From an uncultured Bacteroidia bacterium (GTDB lineage Bacteria > Bacteroidota > Bacteroidia > Bacteroidales > Prolixibacteraceae): a stretch of 36,472 bases of DNA. Positions within the stretch are counted from its first letter, which is position 1. Each line of letters starts with the position of its first letter. The position numbers and the translations under genes are program-made. Below, one piece after another: positions 1 through 9,493 of the stretch. Location: the NCBI GenBank assembly GCA_903905505.1, contig CAIVGL010000054.1, forward strand, positions 1-36,472, given 5' to 3'. The notes below the pieces were generated by a model. The model did no database searches, was not told the origin of the DNA, and saw only the letters and a program-made list of their open reading frames with translations.

Positions 1-900
1 ATCCCTTCGGCATATTTAGTCGCTTTAACTTGAGCATCACCGGAAGCAATGAGCTTGTCGAAAGCAGCATTTTGTTGTTGCTGATCTAGAGCTTGAGCCA
101 ATAGACGCTCAGCATTTGCAATACGAGCTAAAGTAGCCGCATCGCTTGGACGAATCAATAAGGCATCCTTGAAATTGGTTATCCCTTCGGCATATTTGGT
201 CGCTTTGACCTGAGCATCACCGGAAGCGATTAGCTTGTCGAAAGCAGCATTTTGTTGTTGCTGATCTAGAGCTTGAGCCAATAGACGCTCAGCATTTGCA
301 ATACGAGCTAAAGTTGCCGCATCGCTTGGACGAATCAACAAGGCATCCTTGAAATTGGTTATCCCTTCGGCATATTTGGTTGCTTTGACCTGAGCATCAC
401 CTGAAGCGATTAGCTTGTCGAACTCCGCATTTTGTTTTTGCTGATCTAGAGCTTGAGCCAATAGACGCTCAGCATTTGCAATACGAGCTAAAGAAGCCGC
501 ATCGCTTGGACGAATCAACAAGGCATCCTTGAAATTGGTTATCCCTTCAACATATTTGGTTGCTTTGACCTGAGCATCACCGGAAGCGATTAGCTTGTCG
601 AACTCCGCATTTTGTTTTTGCTGATCTAGAGCTTGAGCCAATAGACGCTCAGCATTTGCAATACGAGCTAAAGTTGCCGCATCGCTGGGACGAATCAACA
701 AGGCATCCTTGAAATTGGTTATCCCTTCGGCATATTTGGTCGCTTTAACCTGAGCATCACCTGAAGCAATGAGCTTGTCGAACTCCGCATTTTGTTTTTG
801 CTGATCTAGAGCTTGAGCTAATAGTCGTTCTGCATCGGCAAGTTTTTGCAAGGCCAGGGGCTCGTCAACGATCAACTTTAAGGCAGCTTTAAAGCTTTGA
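1..900 (-). repeat. 180-bp tandem repeats, five copies, array continues left
   Basis: Copies lie at 1-180, 181-360, 361-540, 541-720 and 721-900. Counting by eye, copies 1 and 2 differ at 7 positions, 2 and 3 at 8, and 3 and 4 at 6. Copy 5 matches only over its first half (to about 818) and then diverges sharply. A degenerate sixth unit can be followed from 901. The period is a multiple of three and the frame is kept throughout, so each unit encodes one 60-residue module. There are two sub-types: copies 1-2 encode QQQQNAAF, while copies 3-5 encode QKQNAEF at the same place. Confidence 0.95.
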
Positions 901-1694
901 ATCGCATCGACATATTTAAGAGCAGAAACCTGAGTATCTCCAAGGGCTAATAACCGTTGAAATTCAGCCTTAAGTTTAGCTTCAGCAGATTGATTTTTAA
1001 TGTCTTTAGCTAATTCCTTAAGCTTATCAAGTACAAATTTATCTTTAGGCTTAATCTTCAAAGCCTCCCCATAAGTTAGATAGGCAGGTGAAAACTCTAA
1101 CTTTTTCTCAAATTCTAATGCTTCTGATATTTTCTGATTAAACTTCTGATCAGCAATACTTCTCAAGGCATTTTCAATCTCATTTTCAATGGCCTTATCG
1201 TCGATATAGCTTATTGCATCAAAATTATCTAGCTTCCCATTTGGGGAGTAGTAGATCTTACCAACTACGGAGCCTTCAAAACTCAGTTTGATCCCTTCTA
1301 CCTTTTTAAAGAGTGAAACAATGATAAAAAATGGGGGGAAAACACTATCCTTCTCCCAAACGTTTGGAGGGACAAGGGTAGAGACATCAATATCTTTTTG
1401 ATAGAAGCCCCCTTTAACCACTGAAATTCGATATTCTTTAAAGTAATTCAGATCGAAGTCGAACTTCCCCGCAGATGATACATTAATACTCTTTTCGGTC
1501 TGCTTCGTTTCTAAGTTAATCAGGTTTATGGTCGTTCCACTAGCATCGCCACTCTCCACTTTTACTCTTCCTGGGATTTGAAAATACTTGTATTTAGTTT
1601 TGTCTCCAGCTGGACGTTTTGATTGACCCTCAGATAGAACAGAGCAAAACAAGATATAGAAGAACAGTATAAAGCGGAATAATCGAAGATCCAT
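1..1694 (-). CDS. Secreted TPR-like repeat protein, 3' end outside window
   Basis: The reading frame opens at ATG 1694-1692 and stays open to the left edge, giving 564 full codons with no stop. Residues 1 to about 24 form a signal peptide (hydrophobic run FILFFYILFCSVL, likely cut before QSKRP). Residues about 38-155 resemble the carboxypeptidase-regulatory-like N-terminal domain common in Bacteroidota surface proteins, ending in a segment with GKIYYSPNGKLDNFD. A charged helical stretch follows, then 60-residue modules of the form KYAEGITNFKDALLIRPSD, whose Y..A/G...F..AL...P spacing is TPR-like, joined by Q-rich linkers (DQQQQNAAFDKLIASGDAQV). Four modules are over 95% identical in DNA, one is half conserved and one is degenerate. 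By analogy with proteins of this architecture it probably acts in the periplasm or cell envelope as a scaffold; the function is not known. Confidence 0.8.
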   Translation of the reverse strand, partial: MDLRLFRFILFFYILFCSVLSEGQSKRPAGDKTKYKYFQIPGRVKVESGDASGTTINLINLETKQTEKSINVSSAGKFDFDLNYFKEYRISVVKGGFYQKDIDVSTLVPPNVWEKDSVFPPFFIIVSLFKKVEGIKLSFEGSVVGKIYYSPNGKLDNFDAISYIDDKAIENEIENALRSIADQKFNQKISEALEFEKKLEFSPAYLTYGEALKIKPKDKFVLDKLKELAKDIKNQSAEAKLKAEFQRLLALGDTQVSALKYVDAIQSFKAALKLIVDEPLALQKLADAERLLAQALDQQKQNAEFDKLIASGDAQVKATKYAEGITNFKDALLIRPSDAATLARIANAERLLAQALDQQKQNAEFDKLIASGDAQVKATKYVEGITNFKDALLIRPSDAASLARIANAERLLAQALDQQKQNAEFDKLIASGDAQVKATKYAEGITNFKDALLIRPSDAATLARIANAERLLAQALDQQQQNAAFDKLIASGDAQVKATKYAEGITNFKDALLIRPSDAATLARIANAERLLAQALDQQQQNAAFDKLIASGDAQVKATKYAEG

Positions 1695-1751
1695 AATTCG
1701 ATGGATTATATTGAATTGAGACTAAATTACACCTATACAGCAAAGTGCAAA

Positions 1752-1759
1752 CAAATATA
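1752..1759 (-). promoter_or_regulatory. Candidate -7 box for the repeat protein gene
   Basis: Read on the minus strand, 1759-1752 is TATATTTG, a full match to the Bacteroidota -7 consensus TAnnTTTG. Transcription would start near 1746, about 50 nt before the ATG. No good TTTG -33 box lies at the expected distance, so support is only partial. Confidence 0.4.
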
Positions 1760-1792
1760 ATATTTAAAGATATACAATTTCGACATGAAATA

Positions 1793-3529
1793 TCACCCCT
1801 GGAAACCCGAATTGTTCAGCTTGCTCTTACGGAATCCATAGGTAAAATAGAGAATTAGACCAACTGCCAACCAAATGCCAAACCTGATCCAATTCGCAAT
1901 TCCGAGTTCACACATCAGATAAAGATTTGTTACTAATCCAAGCACAGGTATAAGCGACCATTGTCGTCTAATTGCATAGATCGTGACAATTGTCGAAATA
2001 GGAATAAATAACAGATAAGAGATCAAGGATTCAGAATGGATCAGATCAGCAAAGATCGTATTCCAATCAAAGGATTTTGAGGCATAGAATTCACTACGCC
2101 AAATCAAGAATGCAACCACCAACCAAATTGGCAATAACGCATATCGGCTATTGATATATGGGACAAAAAATCCTTTCGCCTCAGAGTCTCTTTTTCCCAA
2201 TGGATTCAATACAAGAATCCCGCCAGACACTAAGATAAAAGCAAATAGAGTGCCTATACTTGTTAGATCAGTAACTTCGGTCAGGTTCAGAAATAAAGCA
2301 GGTATAGCAACGACCAAACCAGTGACTATCGTTGAAAATCCTGGGGTACGATACTTCGGATGAATTTTACTAAACACTTTAGGCAATAAGCCATCCCGGC
2401 TCATACTCATCCATATGCGTGGTTGTCCAAGCTGAAAGACTAACAATACACTTGCCATGGCGATTAAGGCACTTAAGGCTATTATTCCAGAAAATTGGGT
2501 GAGGTGAAGTCGATTAAAGACAAATGCCAACGGATCGGCCACGCCAAGTTCTTTATAGGAAACCATTCCAGTCAGGACCAAACTAATGGCCACGTATAAA
2601 ATTGTTGTTATGGCTAAGGCTAAGAACATCGAGATTGGAATATCCCGCTTAGGCTCCTTGCACTCTTCTGCAGTGGTGGAGATTGCATCGAAGCCAATGT
2701 AAGCGAAAAACACCCCTGAAACGCCCTTTAAAACCCCTTTCAGACCCTCTGGTGCAAACGGATGCCAATTAGCTGGATTAACATAGAAGATACCTACAAA
2801 GATTACAAGTAATAAAATCCCAATTTTCAATAAGACCATGGCATTATTTGCCAATTTAGATTCTCGAATTCCAATGTAACAGATAAAGGTTATTAACACA
2901 ACGATAGCTAAGGCTGGCAGATCAGCAATAATCCGAAATTGACCCACCATAGGCGCTGTCAACCAGGCATGATAAGCATCTTGCAAAGCCAACGAAAAAC
3001 TTTCAAGTTGACTACCCTGTGTCAAACCCTGACTTACTGTATTAAAACCTCTAAAGGCGGTTAAATAATCGGTCGTGAGGTAGAATGGGATATGTATACC
3101 AAATCCTACAAGGAATCCAACAAAGTAGCTAGACCAGGAGATGGCCACTGCAATATTTCCGATCGCATATTCCATGATTAAATCCCAGCCAATAATCCAC
3201 GCTATTAATTCCCCAAAACTAGCATAGGCGTACGTATAAGCGCTTCCACTGATAGGTATGGAAGAGGCAAACTCAGCGTAGCACATCGCTGAGAGTCCAC
3301 AGGCGATGGCTGTAAAAACAAAAAGAAGGGAGATTGCTGGTCCACCGCTAGCCGCAGCGTTGCCAATGGTACTAAATATTCCAGCTCCAACGATAGCTGC
3401 AACACCCATGGCCGTAAGATCCACGACCGTGAGATTGCGTTTAAGTCGAGTTTTTGCCGAGGCTAGCACCTCAGCATCCTGCAGGATCAGAGAAAGCGAT
3501 TTCTTGCGAAAAATAGCAGATAATCTCAA
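1793..3529 (-). CDS. APC-superfamily cationic amino acid permease
   Basis: A 578-residue inner-membrane protein of the APC superfamily, closest in pattern to the cationic amino acid transporter (CAT/YfnA) group. Family markers: a short basic cytoplasmic N-terminus (LFRKKS-like, here AIFRKKSL), the TM1 unwound-helix motif GAGIFSTIGNAA at about 48-59, and the mid-protein signature YIGFDAISTTAEECKEPKRD. About 12-14 hydrophobic segments are visible. The only start that keeps the N-terminus is TTG at 3529-3527: the first in-frame ATG falls inside TM1 and an in-frame stop lies 18 nt upstream. Likely role: proton-coupled uptake or exchange of amino acids; the substrate cannot be told from sequence. 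It lies downstream of aroC on the same strand after a 110-nt gap and may be transcribed separately. Confidence 0.88.
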   Translation of the reverse strand: MRLSAIFRKKSLSLILQDAEVLASAKTRLKRNLTVVDLTAMGVAAIVGAGIFSTIGNAAASGGPAISLLFVFTAIACGLSAMCYAEFASSIPISGSAYTYAYASFGELIAWIIGWDLIMEYAIGNIAVAISWSSYFVGFLVGFGIHIPFYLTTDYLTAFRGFNTVSQGLTQGSQLESFSLALQDAYHAWLTAPMVGQFRIIADLPALAIVVLITFICYIGIRESKLANNAMVLLKIGILLLVIFVGIFYVNPANWHPFAPEGLKGVLKGVSGVFFAYIGFDAISTTAEECKEPKRDIPISMFLALAITTILYVAISLVLTGMVSYKELGVADPLAFVFNRLHLTQFSGIIALSALIAMASVLLVFQLGQPRIWMSMSRDGLLPKVFSKIHPKYRTPGFSTIVTGLVVAIPALFLNLTEVTDLTSIGTLFAFILVSGGILVLNPLGKRDSEAKGFFVPYINSRYALLPIWLVVAFLIWRSEFYASKSFDWNTIFADLIHSESLISYLLFIPISTIVTIYAIRRQWSLIPVLGLVTNLYLMCELGIANWIRFGIWLAVGLILYFTYGFRKSKLNNSGFQG

Positions 3530-3571
3530 TAAGAATAGGTGTTGAAATTAAACTAAATAACGTTTAAGAAG

Positions 3572-3593
3572 TGATCAAAAACCTCCTTGATCA
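3572..3593 (-). terminator. Weak hairpin between aroC and the permease
   Basis: A 7-bp stem (TGATCAA at 3572-3578 with TTGATCA at 3587-3593) and an 8-nt loop lie in the 110-nt gap after aroC. On the minus strand no proper U-tract follows, so termination here is doubtful. Confidence 0.25.
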
Positions 3594-3639
3594 AAGAAAC
3601 AACTTAAGCTTAAAGCCAACGAACAACCAAAGGCAAACC

Positions 3640-4713
3640 TTATAATTTGGACAATCTGCTTAATAAGTAATGGTCTGCCAGTACGATTGCTGCCATTGCT
3701 TCAACAATAGGAACTGCTCTAGGCAAAACGCAAGGGTCATGACGTCCTTTAGGGTTTATCGTTGTTTCGTTTTCACTCTTATCGATGGTCTTTTGTTCCT
3801 TTAACAAAGTGGCAATAGGTTTGAATGCCACCCGGTAATTTATGTCTTGACCATTTGAAATCCCACCTTGGATGCCACCTGAATGGTTTGTTAAAGTAGT
3901 AACCTTATCCCCTATTTTAGTGAAAATATCATTGTGTTCAGATCCTGAAAGAGATGTTCCTGAAAAGCCAGAACCATATTCAAACCCCTTAACCGCATTA
4001 ATTCCCAACATGGCATGACCTAGGTCGGCATGAAGTTTATTAAACACGGGTTCTCCCCAACCTGTTGGAACCCCTGAGATAACACCACTGATAACGCCAC
4101 CAACAGTATCATGATTACGACCAGCTTCCTCTATTCGAGCAATCATTTTCAAGGCTATCTCTGGATCAGGACAACGAACGATATTTGATTCGGTTAGGCT
4201 TAGGTCTAATTCTTGGTAAGGCTTTTCAATTGAGATATGACCTACTTGGGAAACGTAAGCATGAATAGTAATTCCTAGTTGAGTTAGCAATTGCTTGGCA
4301 ATGGCACCAGCCACAACGCGGGCAATAGTTTCACGTGCAGATGAGCGTCCGCCACCTCTGTGGTCGCGCATGCCATATTTTTGATCGTAGGTATAATCGG
4401 CATGTGATGGACGGTATACATCTTTTAAATCGTTGTAATCGGCTGAATGCTGATCTTGATTTTTGATCATAAAACCAATCGGTGTTCCCATGGTTTGACC
4501 TTGGAAGATGCCAGAAAGGAATTCAACCTTATCGCCTTCCGCACGTTGTGTGGTGATATGCGATTGTCCTGGTTTGCGACGATCTAACTCATTTTGAATG
4601 AAATCTAGATCGATCTTTAATCCGGCAGGACAACCATCGATAACCCCGCCAATAGCCCCACCGTGTGACTCCCCATATGAAGTAAGTCTGAAAACTCTAC
4701 CAAATGTATTCAT
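3640..4713 (-). CDS. aroC: Chorismate synthase
   Basis: Cytoplasmic FMN-dependent enzyme that converts 5-enolpyruvylshikimate 3-phosphate to chorismate, the last shared step of aromatic amino acid synthesis. At 357 residues it has the usual full length. Family signatures are all present: [15 protein letters not shown] near residue 10, the central [20 protein letters not shown] near 115-135, and the C-terminal [20 protein letters not shown] around 320-340. The start is ATG 4713-4711. slyD lies upstream on the same strand, but a 10-bp hairpin ends only 16 nt before the aroC start, so the two genes probably do not simply share one message. No other shikimate gene lies nearby; trpB is about 25 kb away. 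Confidence 0.97.
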   Translation of the reverse strand: MNTFGRVFRLTSYGESHGGAIGGVIDGCPAGLKIDLDFIQNELDRRKPGQSHITTQRAEGDKVEFLSGIFQGQTMGTPIGFMIKNQDQHSADYNDLKDVYRPSHADYTYDQKYGMRDHRGGGRSSARETIARVVAGAIAKQLLTQLGITIHAYVSQVGHISIEKPYQELDLSLTESNIVRCPDPEIALKMIARIEEAGRNHDTVGGVISGVISGVPTGWGEPVFNKLHADLGHAMLGINAVKGFEYGSGFSGTSLSGSEHNDIFTKIGDKVTTLTNHSGGIQGGISNGQDINYRVAFKPIATLLKEQKTIDKSENETTINPKGRHDPCVLPRAVPIVEAMAAIVLADHYLLSRLSKL

Positions 4714-4729
4714 AATACAAAAATTAATA

Positions 4730-4753
4730 AACCCGAAGTTTGCACTTCGGGTT
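4730..4753 (-). terminator. Hairpin between slyD and aroC
   Basis: Perfect 10-bp stem (AACCCGAAGT with ACTTCGGGTT) and a 4-nt loop. On the minus strand it is followed by TATTAATTTTTG, a moderately U-rich stretch. It is placed to end slyD transcripts, yet it also sits directly in front of the aroC start at 4713. Confidence 0.6.
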
Positions 4754-4801
4754 CATAAAAGTAAGCTATTTTATCGAATCTGGAAAACCAGATGACTATT
4801 C

Positions 4802-5446
4802 TTAATTACATCCGCAGCTGCCACCTTTACCATCATCACAGCTACCTGTTTCGCAGCTCTCAAGATTGCTTTCGGTATCACCACAGCCACATCCGCTGCC
4901 GCAACCACCACCGCTATTTTTGCTTTCGCCACTTCCACAGCCACATCCGCTACCGCAACCACCACCACTAAACATAACGCTTAACTCTTCTGGTGTTGCA
5001 TCACGAACCTCAAGTATCTCACCGGTGAAATGAAGATTTTCGCCAGCTAAAGGATGATTAAAATCCATTTTTACCGTTTGCTCATCAACTGAGATCACAA
5101 GTCCTTCCATACGCTGACCACTTGTGGACATCATTGGAACACTGTTTCCCGGTGCGATTAACTCTTCATCAATCTTTCCATCAACCATAAAGATATGTTT
5201 AGGAAGATCAACTAAAGCTTCATCGTTCACTTCGCCATAAGCGTCGATTGCAGGAATTGCGATTTCAAAAATATCGCTAACATTCTTACCTTCAAGTGCT
5301 TTTTCGAATGCAGGCAACATCATACCTGAACCGTACAAAAAGGATAATGGATTCTCTTTACCCGCTGTTTCAAATACATCTCCACCTTTACCGTCTAACT
5401 TTAACTCGTAAGTGACGGATACCATTTTATCTTTTGAAATTGTCAT
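4802..5446 (-). CDS. slyD: SlyD-like FKBP peptidyl-prolyl isomerase with Cys-rich tail
   Basis: Peptidyl-prolyl cis-trans isomerase and chaperone of the SlyD type, 214 residues, cytoplasmic (no signal peptide). Residues 1-70 and about 125-150 form the FKBP fold (VTYELKLDGKGGDVFETAG; FLYGSGMMLPAFEKALEG), split by an insert-in-flap chaperone domain around 70-125. The SlyD hallmark MDFNHPLAGENLHFTGEIL is present. After residue about 160 comes a 55-residue tail rich in Gly, Ser and Cys, with two copies of GGGCGSGCGCG and a final GGSCGCN. SlyD tails in other bacteria are His/Cys-rich and bind nickel or zinc for hydrogenase and urease maturation. Here the tail is almost purely Cys-based, which favours soft metals; that is inference. 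No metal-enzyme genes are adjacent. The start is ATG 5446-5444. Confidence 0.9.
   Translation of the reverse strand: MTISKDKMVSVTYELKLDGKGGDVFETAGKENPLSFLYGSGMMLPAFEKALEGKNVSDIFEIAIPAIDAYGEVNDEALVDLPKHIFMVDGKIDEELIAPGNSVPMMSTSGQRMEGLVISVDEQTVKMDFNHPLAGENLHFTGEILEVRDATPEELSVMFSGGGCGSGCGCGSGESKNSGGGCGSGCGCGDTESNLESCETGSCDDGKGGSCGCN
4881..4969 (-). repeat. 54-bp in-frame duplication in the slyD tail
   Basis: The block 4881-4915 recurs at 4935-4969 with only a few mismatches, an offset of 54 bp or 18 codons. Each copy encodes GGGCGSGCGCG plus a short Ser/Glu-rich spacer. The tail has therefore grown by tandem duplication. Confidence 0.8.
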
Positions 5447-5608
5447 AATTCTGTATTTATCTAATTTTTAAGACTACAAAGAAAACACGTTATTCTGTAA
5501 TATACAATTATAGTAACGAAAAAAGGGTTAAAATGTTTTGATTTGATTAAATATTAATGTTGTGATCTTATTACCTTCAAGTCGAAGTCTTAAATTATAG
5601 TGCAAAAA

Positions 5609-6361
5609 CTAGCGAATACCAGGAATAACAACTTCATATTTCAAATTATCTAAACACACATATGAAGGGGTATTCATCCCCCATGTTCCATTATCTGTTG
5701 ATGAAAAACGAAACGTTAACTTATTTACTTTTCCCAGTGATGAAAGATCGAGATTTGTCCAATTCTTAACAATGTAATCTTTCGAATTATCATCAAAGCG
5801 ATAATCTGCCAGGTAAAACTCTACCGATTTCAAGGAATCTCCCTTAGCCCCAAACCCAACAACAGTCATTTTATACCAATCTTTATCGTTTCCTGAAGCT
5901 CCACCAAACTTCTTCGCAAAACTAGGATCTCCATTCTTTAAGGTCAAGGCAGTATAAGTTGAGTTGCAGACGCTGACAGTAGTTACTTTGTATACCGAGT
6001 CCTTCGCAAAAGAGGCAAAAGCATCACCATCAAATGGAGGATAATAGATCGCAAACTTATTTAAACCGTTCGCAGCATCAAAAACGCTGTATTGATTGGT
6101 ATAACTACCATTGGCAACATCAGCCTTTTGCGAATACGCAAAGCTATCCCACGAACCATAACTTGAACTGAAACTATTACTAAAAGTGACTCCATTCGAA
6201 GTAAACTTACCCGAGCCATCAGCCCCATTCCAATAACCCGAGGCACCCAATGATAACCCTTCGAATCCGACCGTCTTAGTTAGAACAACATCTCCATTAT
6301 CTTTTTTACAAGCCACAAAAGAGATTAAAATTAGAAGCGATAACGCTAATTGTTTTTTCAT
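5609..6361 (-). CDS. DUF4465 lipoprotein under cobalamin riboswitch
   Basis: About 250 residues. A lipoprotein signal is seen: MKKQLALSLLILISFVAC, with the lipidated Cys at about 18 followed by KKDNGD, so the protein is anchored in a membrane, probably the outer one. The mature part has DUF4465 features: VGFEGLSLGASGYWNG, a Gly/Ser-rich NSFSSSYGSWDSFAYS segment, NQYSVF and a terminal YVCLDNLKYEVV. DUF4465 genes in Bacteroidota often lie under cobalamin riboswitches and near BtuB transporters. This gene has such a riboswitch in its leader, so a role in capturing corrinoids at the cell surface is a fair inference. The ATG at 6361-6359 is preferred over TTG two codons upstream because it gives a normal signal peptide. 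No transporter gene follows; slyD is 162 nt downstream. Confidence 0.78.
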   Translation of the reverse strand: MKKQLALSLLILISFVACKKDNGDVVLTKTVGFEGLSLGASGYWNGADGSGKFTSNGVTFSNSFSSSYGSWDSFAYSQKADVANGSYTNQYSVFDAANGLNKFAIYYPPFDGDAFASFAKDSVYKVTTVSVCNSTYTALTLKNGDPSFAKKFGGASGNDKDWYKMTVVGFGAKGDSLKSVEFYLADYRFDDNSKDYIVKNWTNLDLSSLGKVNKLTFRFSSTDNGTWGMNTPSYVCLDNLKYEVVIPGIR

Positions 6362-6400
6362 TTTCAATACTTAATAAATTTTTAAACCACAATTCCACAA

Positions 6401-6408
6401 CAAATGTA
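6401..6408 (-). promoter_or_regulatory. Second -7-like box, downstream of the riboswitch
   Basis: On the minus strand 6408-6401 reads TACATTTG, a full TAnnTTTG match, about 40 nt before the DUF4465 ATG. A start here would bypass the riboswitch. No clear -33 box is present, and such matches arise by chance in AT-rich DNA. Confidence 0.25.
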
Positions 6409-6605
6409 AGCACCTTAAAATAAACTAGTTATTCCTATAGTGCCCAAATAGATTTAAACTAACGTTTTCAAAAACGAAAGCATAGCTCAAGCAACAAAAG
6501 TCTCAAAAAGAGGCCAATTGATCCTTAATTCTTGTAATAGAGAAAATGAATAACAATGAATTGTAGTTCACCTTTGCTATTTTTCCCGAAAGCAAAAAAT
6601 TTAAT

Positions 6606-6795
6606 CGTGTTTCGCGGCAGGTATTCTGGCTCACCTTCTTTTTGATCGCCTTCCCATCTATCGTTTGACAAACAGTGGCTTGTGGTTCAAAAAGTTTTTA
6701 CTTAAGGCATACAGCTGCGGGTACAGCTCCGGTTTTACACCGGATTCCCTCTTTATCACCCATTCCAGACTTGGAACAAGTAATACCGAAAAACG
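6606..6795 (-). promoter_or_regulatory. Cobalamin (B12) riboswitch
   Basis: Read on the minus strand, the element has the conserved parts of the cobalamin family in the right order. It has GGGAATCCGGTG, then GGTGTAAAACC (6741-6731), then GCTGTACCCGCAGCTGT (6727-6711), and finally the B12 box AGCCAGAATACCTGCC (6631-6616). The ends CGTTTTTCGGTA (from 6795) and TGCCGCGAAACACG (to 6606) pair as the closing P1 stem with a small bulge. The total of about 190 nt is typical. It lies 244 nt upstream of the DUF4465 lipoprotein on the same strand, and cobalamin is expected to lower expression of that gene. No clear intrinsic terminator was seen in the 244-nt spacer, so the mode of control is open. Confidence 0.93.
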
Positions 6796-6798
6796 TTT

Positions 6799-6806
6799 CA
6801 AAGGTA
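6799..6806 (-). promoter_or_regulatory. -7 box driving the riboswitch transcript
   Basis: On the minus strand 6806-6799 reads TACCTTTG, a full TAnnTTTG match. It ends 4 nt before the P1 stem of the riboswitch, so the RNA would start almost exactly at the aptamer. The -33 region is not recognisable. The promoter of ligA must share this 71-nt divergent gap. Confidence 0.55.
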
Positions 6807-6812
6807 TAATAA

Positions 6813-8870
<2,058 letters not shown>

Positions 8871-8926
8871 AAGTAATCATTCGTTTATGTATTTTTGAAA
8901 AATAGAAGAGCTGTTAAATGATTTTG

Positions 8927-8934
8927 TAAGTTTG
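8927..8934 (+). promoter_or_regulatory. -7 box just before the DUF6913-like gene
   Basis: TAAGTTTG matches TAnnTTTG fully and ends 7 nt before the ATG at 8942, which predicts a leader of only a few nucleotides. No TTTG at the expected -33 spacing. It would let the DUF6913-like gene and dapA be transcribed apart from ligA. Confidence 0.4.
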
Positions 8935-8941
8935 CCCCATA

Positions 8942-9478
8942 ATGTTCAATAAAACGATTAAGAAATATACGGATAAGCGATTGCTTCGCAGTTTTCAAAC
9001 TCAGGATAGATCTATAAAAATCAACACCTTAAAGAATTCTAAAAACATTGGAATTCTTTGGAATCCAGATGATGAAGATAGTCTAGAAGCGTATGAATTA
9101 TTCCGAAAAACACTTCAAGGCAGAGCGATAAAGCCCAATGGCTTAGCTCAGGTACTTTTAAATCGGGAAATTGAATTATTGGCCACTGTCACCAATTCCG
9201 ATTTCATCATGAAAAGCGATATCGGCATCTTTGGGCGACCAAAGAAAAGTTCTGTAGAGCATTTTATATCTGAACCGTTTGATATCTTAATTGATCTTAC
9301 AATCGTAAAAAGAAATGCATTGTTGTATGCTTTAATCCATTCAAAAGCAACATTTAAAGTCGGATATCAAGGTTCAGAACCAAATTTTTACGACATGAAT
9401 ATCGATATCTCGGAGAATCCGAATTGTAAATACTTATTAGAACAGGTGATCTATTACCTTGAAAATATAAATGAATAG
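8942..9478 (+). CDS. DUF6913-like conserved Bacteroidota protein
   Basis: 178 residues, soluble, no signal peptide or membrane segment. The sequence has a basic N-terminus and an IGILWNPDDEDSLEAYELF segment that looks like the first strand and helix of an alpha/beta fold, then PFDILIDLTIVKRNALLYAL and a C-terminal YLLEQVIYYLENI. It resembles the small proteins annotated DUF6913 that sit between ligA and dapA in many Bacteroidota, and this position is the same here (71 nt after ligA, 15 nt before dapA). The function is unknown. The tight spacing to dapA suggests cotranscription; a -7 box lies directly in front. The assignment rests on context plus overall pattern. Confidence 0.7.
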   Translation: MFNKTIKKYTDKRLLRSFQTQDRSIKINTLKNSKNIGILWNPDDEDSLEAYELFRKTLQGRAIKPNGLAQVLLNREIELLATVTNSDFIMKSDIGIFGRPKKSSVEHFISEPFDILIDLTIVKRNALLYALIHSKATFKVGYQGSEPNFYDMNIDISENPNCKYLLEQVIYYLENINE

Positions 9479-9493
9479 GCTTAAATTAGAAGA

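Noticed and set aside
1-900. Possible CRISPR array or non-coding satellite
   Set aside because: The period is 180 bp without unique spacers, and one open coding frame runs through every unit.
4771-4968. Minus-strand Val/Ala-rich frame
   Set aside because: Shadow of the repetitive Cys/Gly tail of slyD in another frame.
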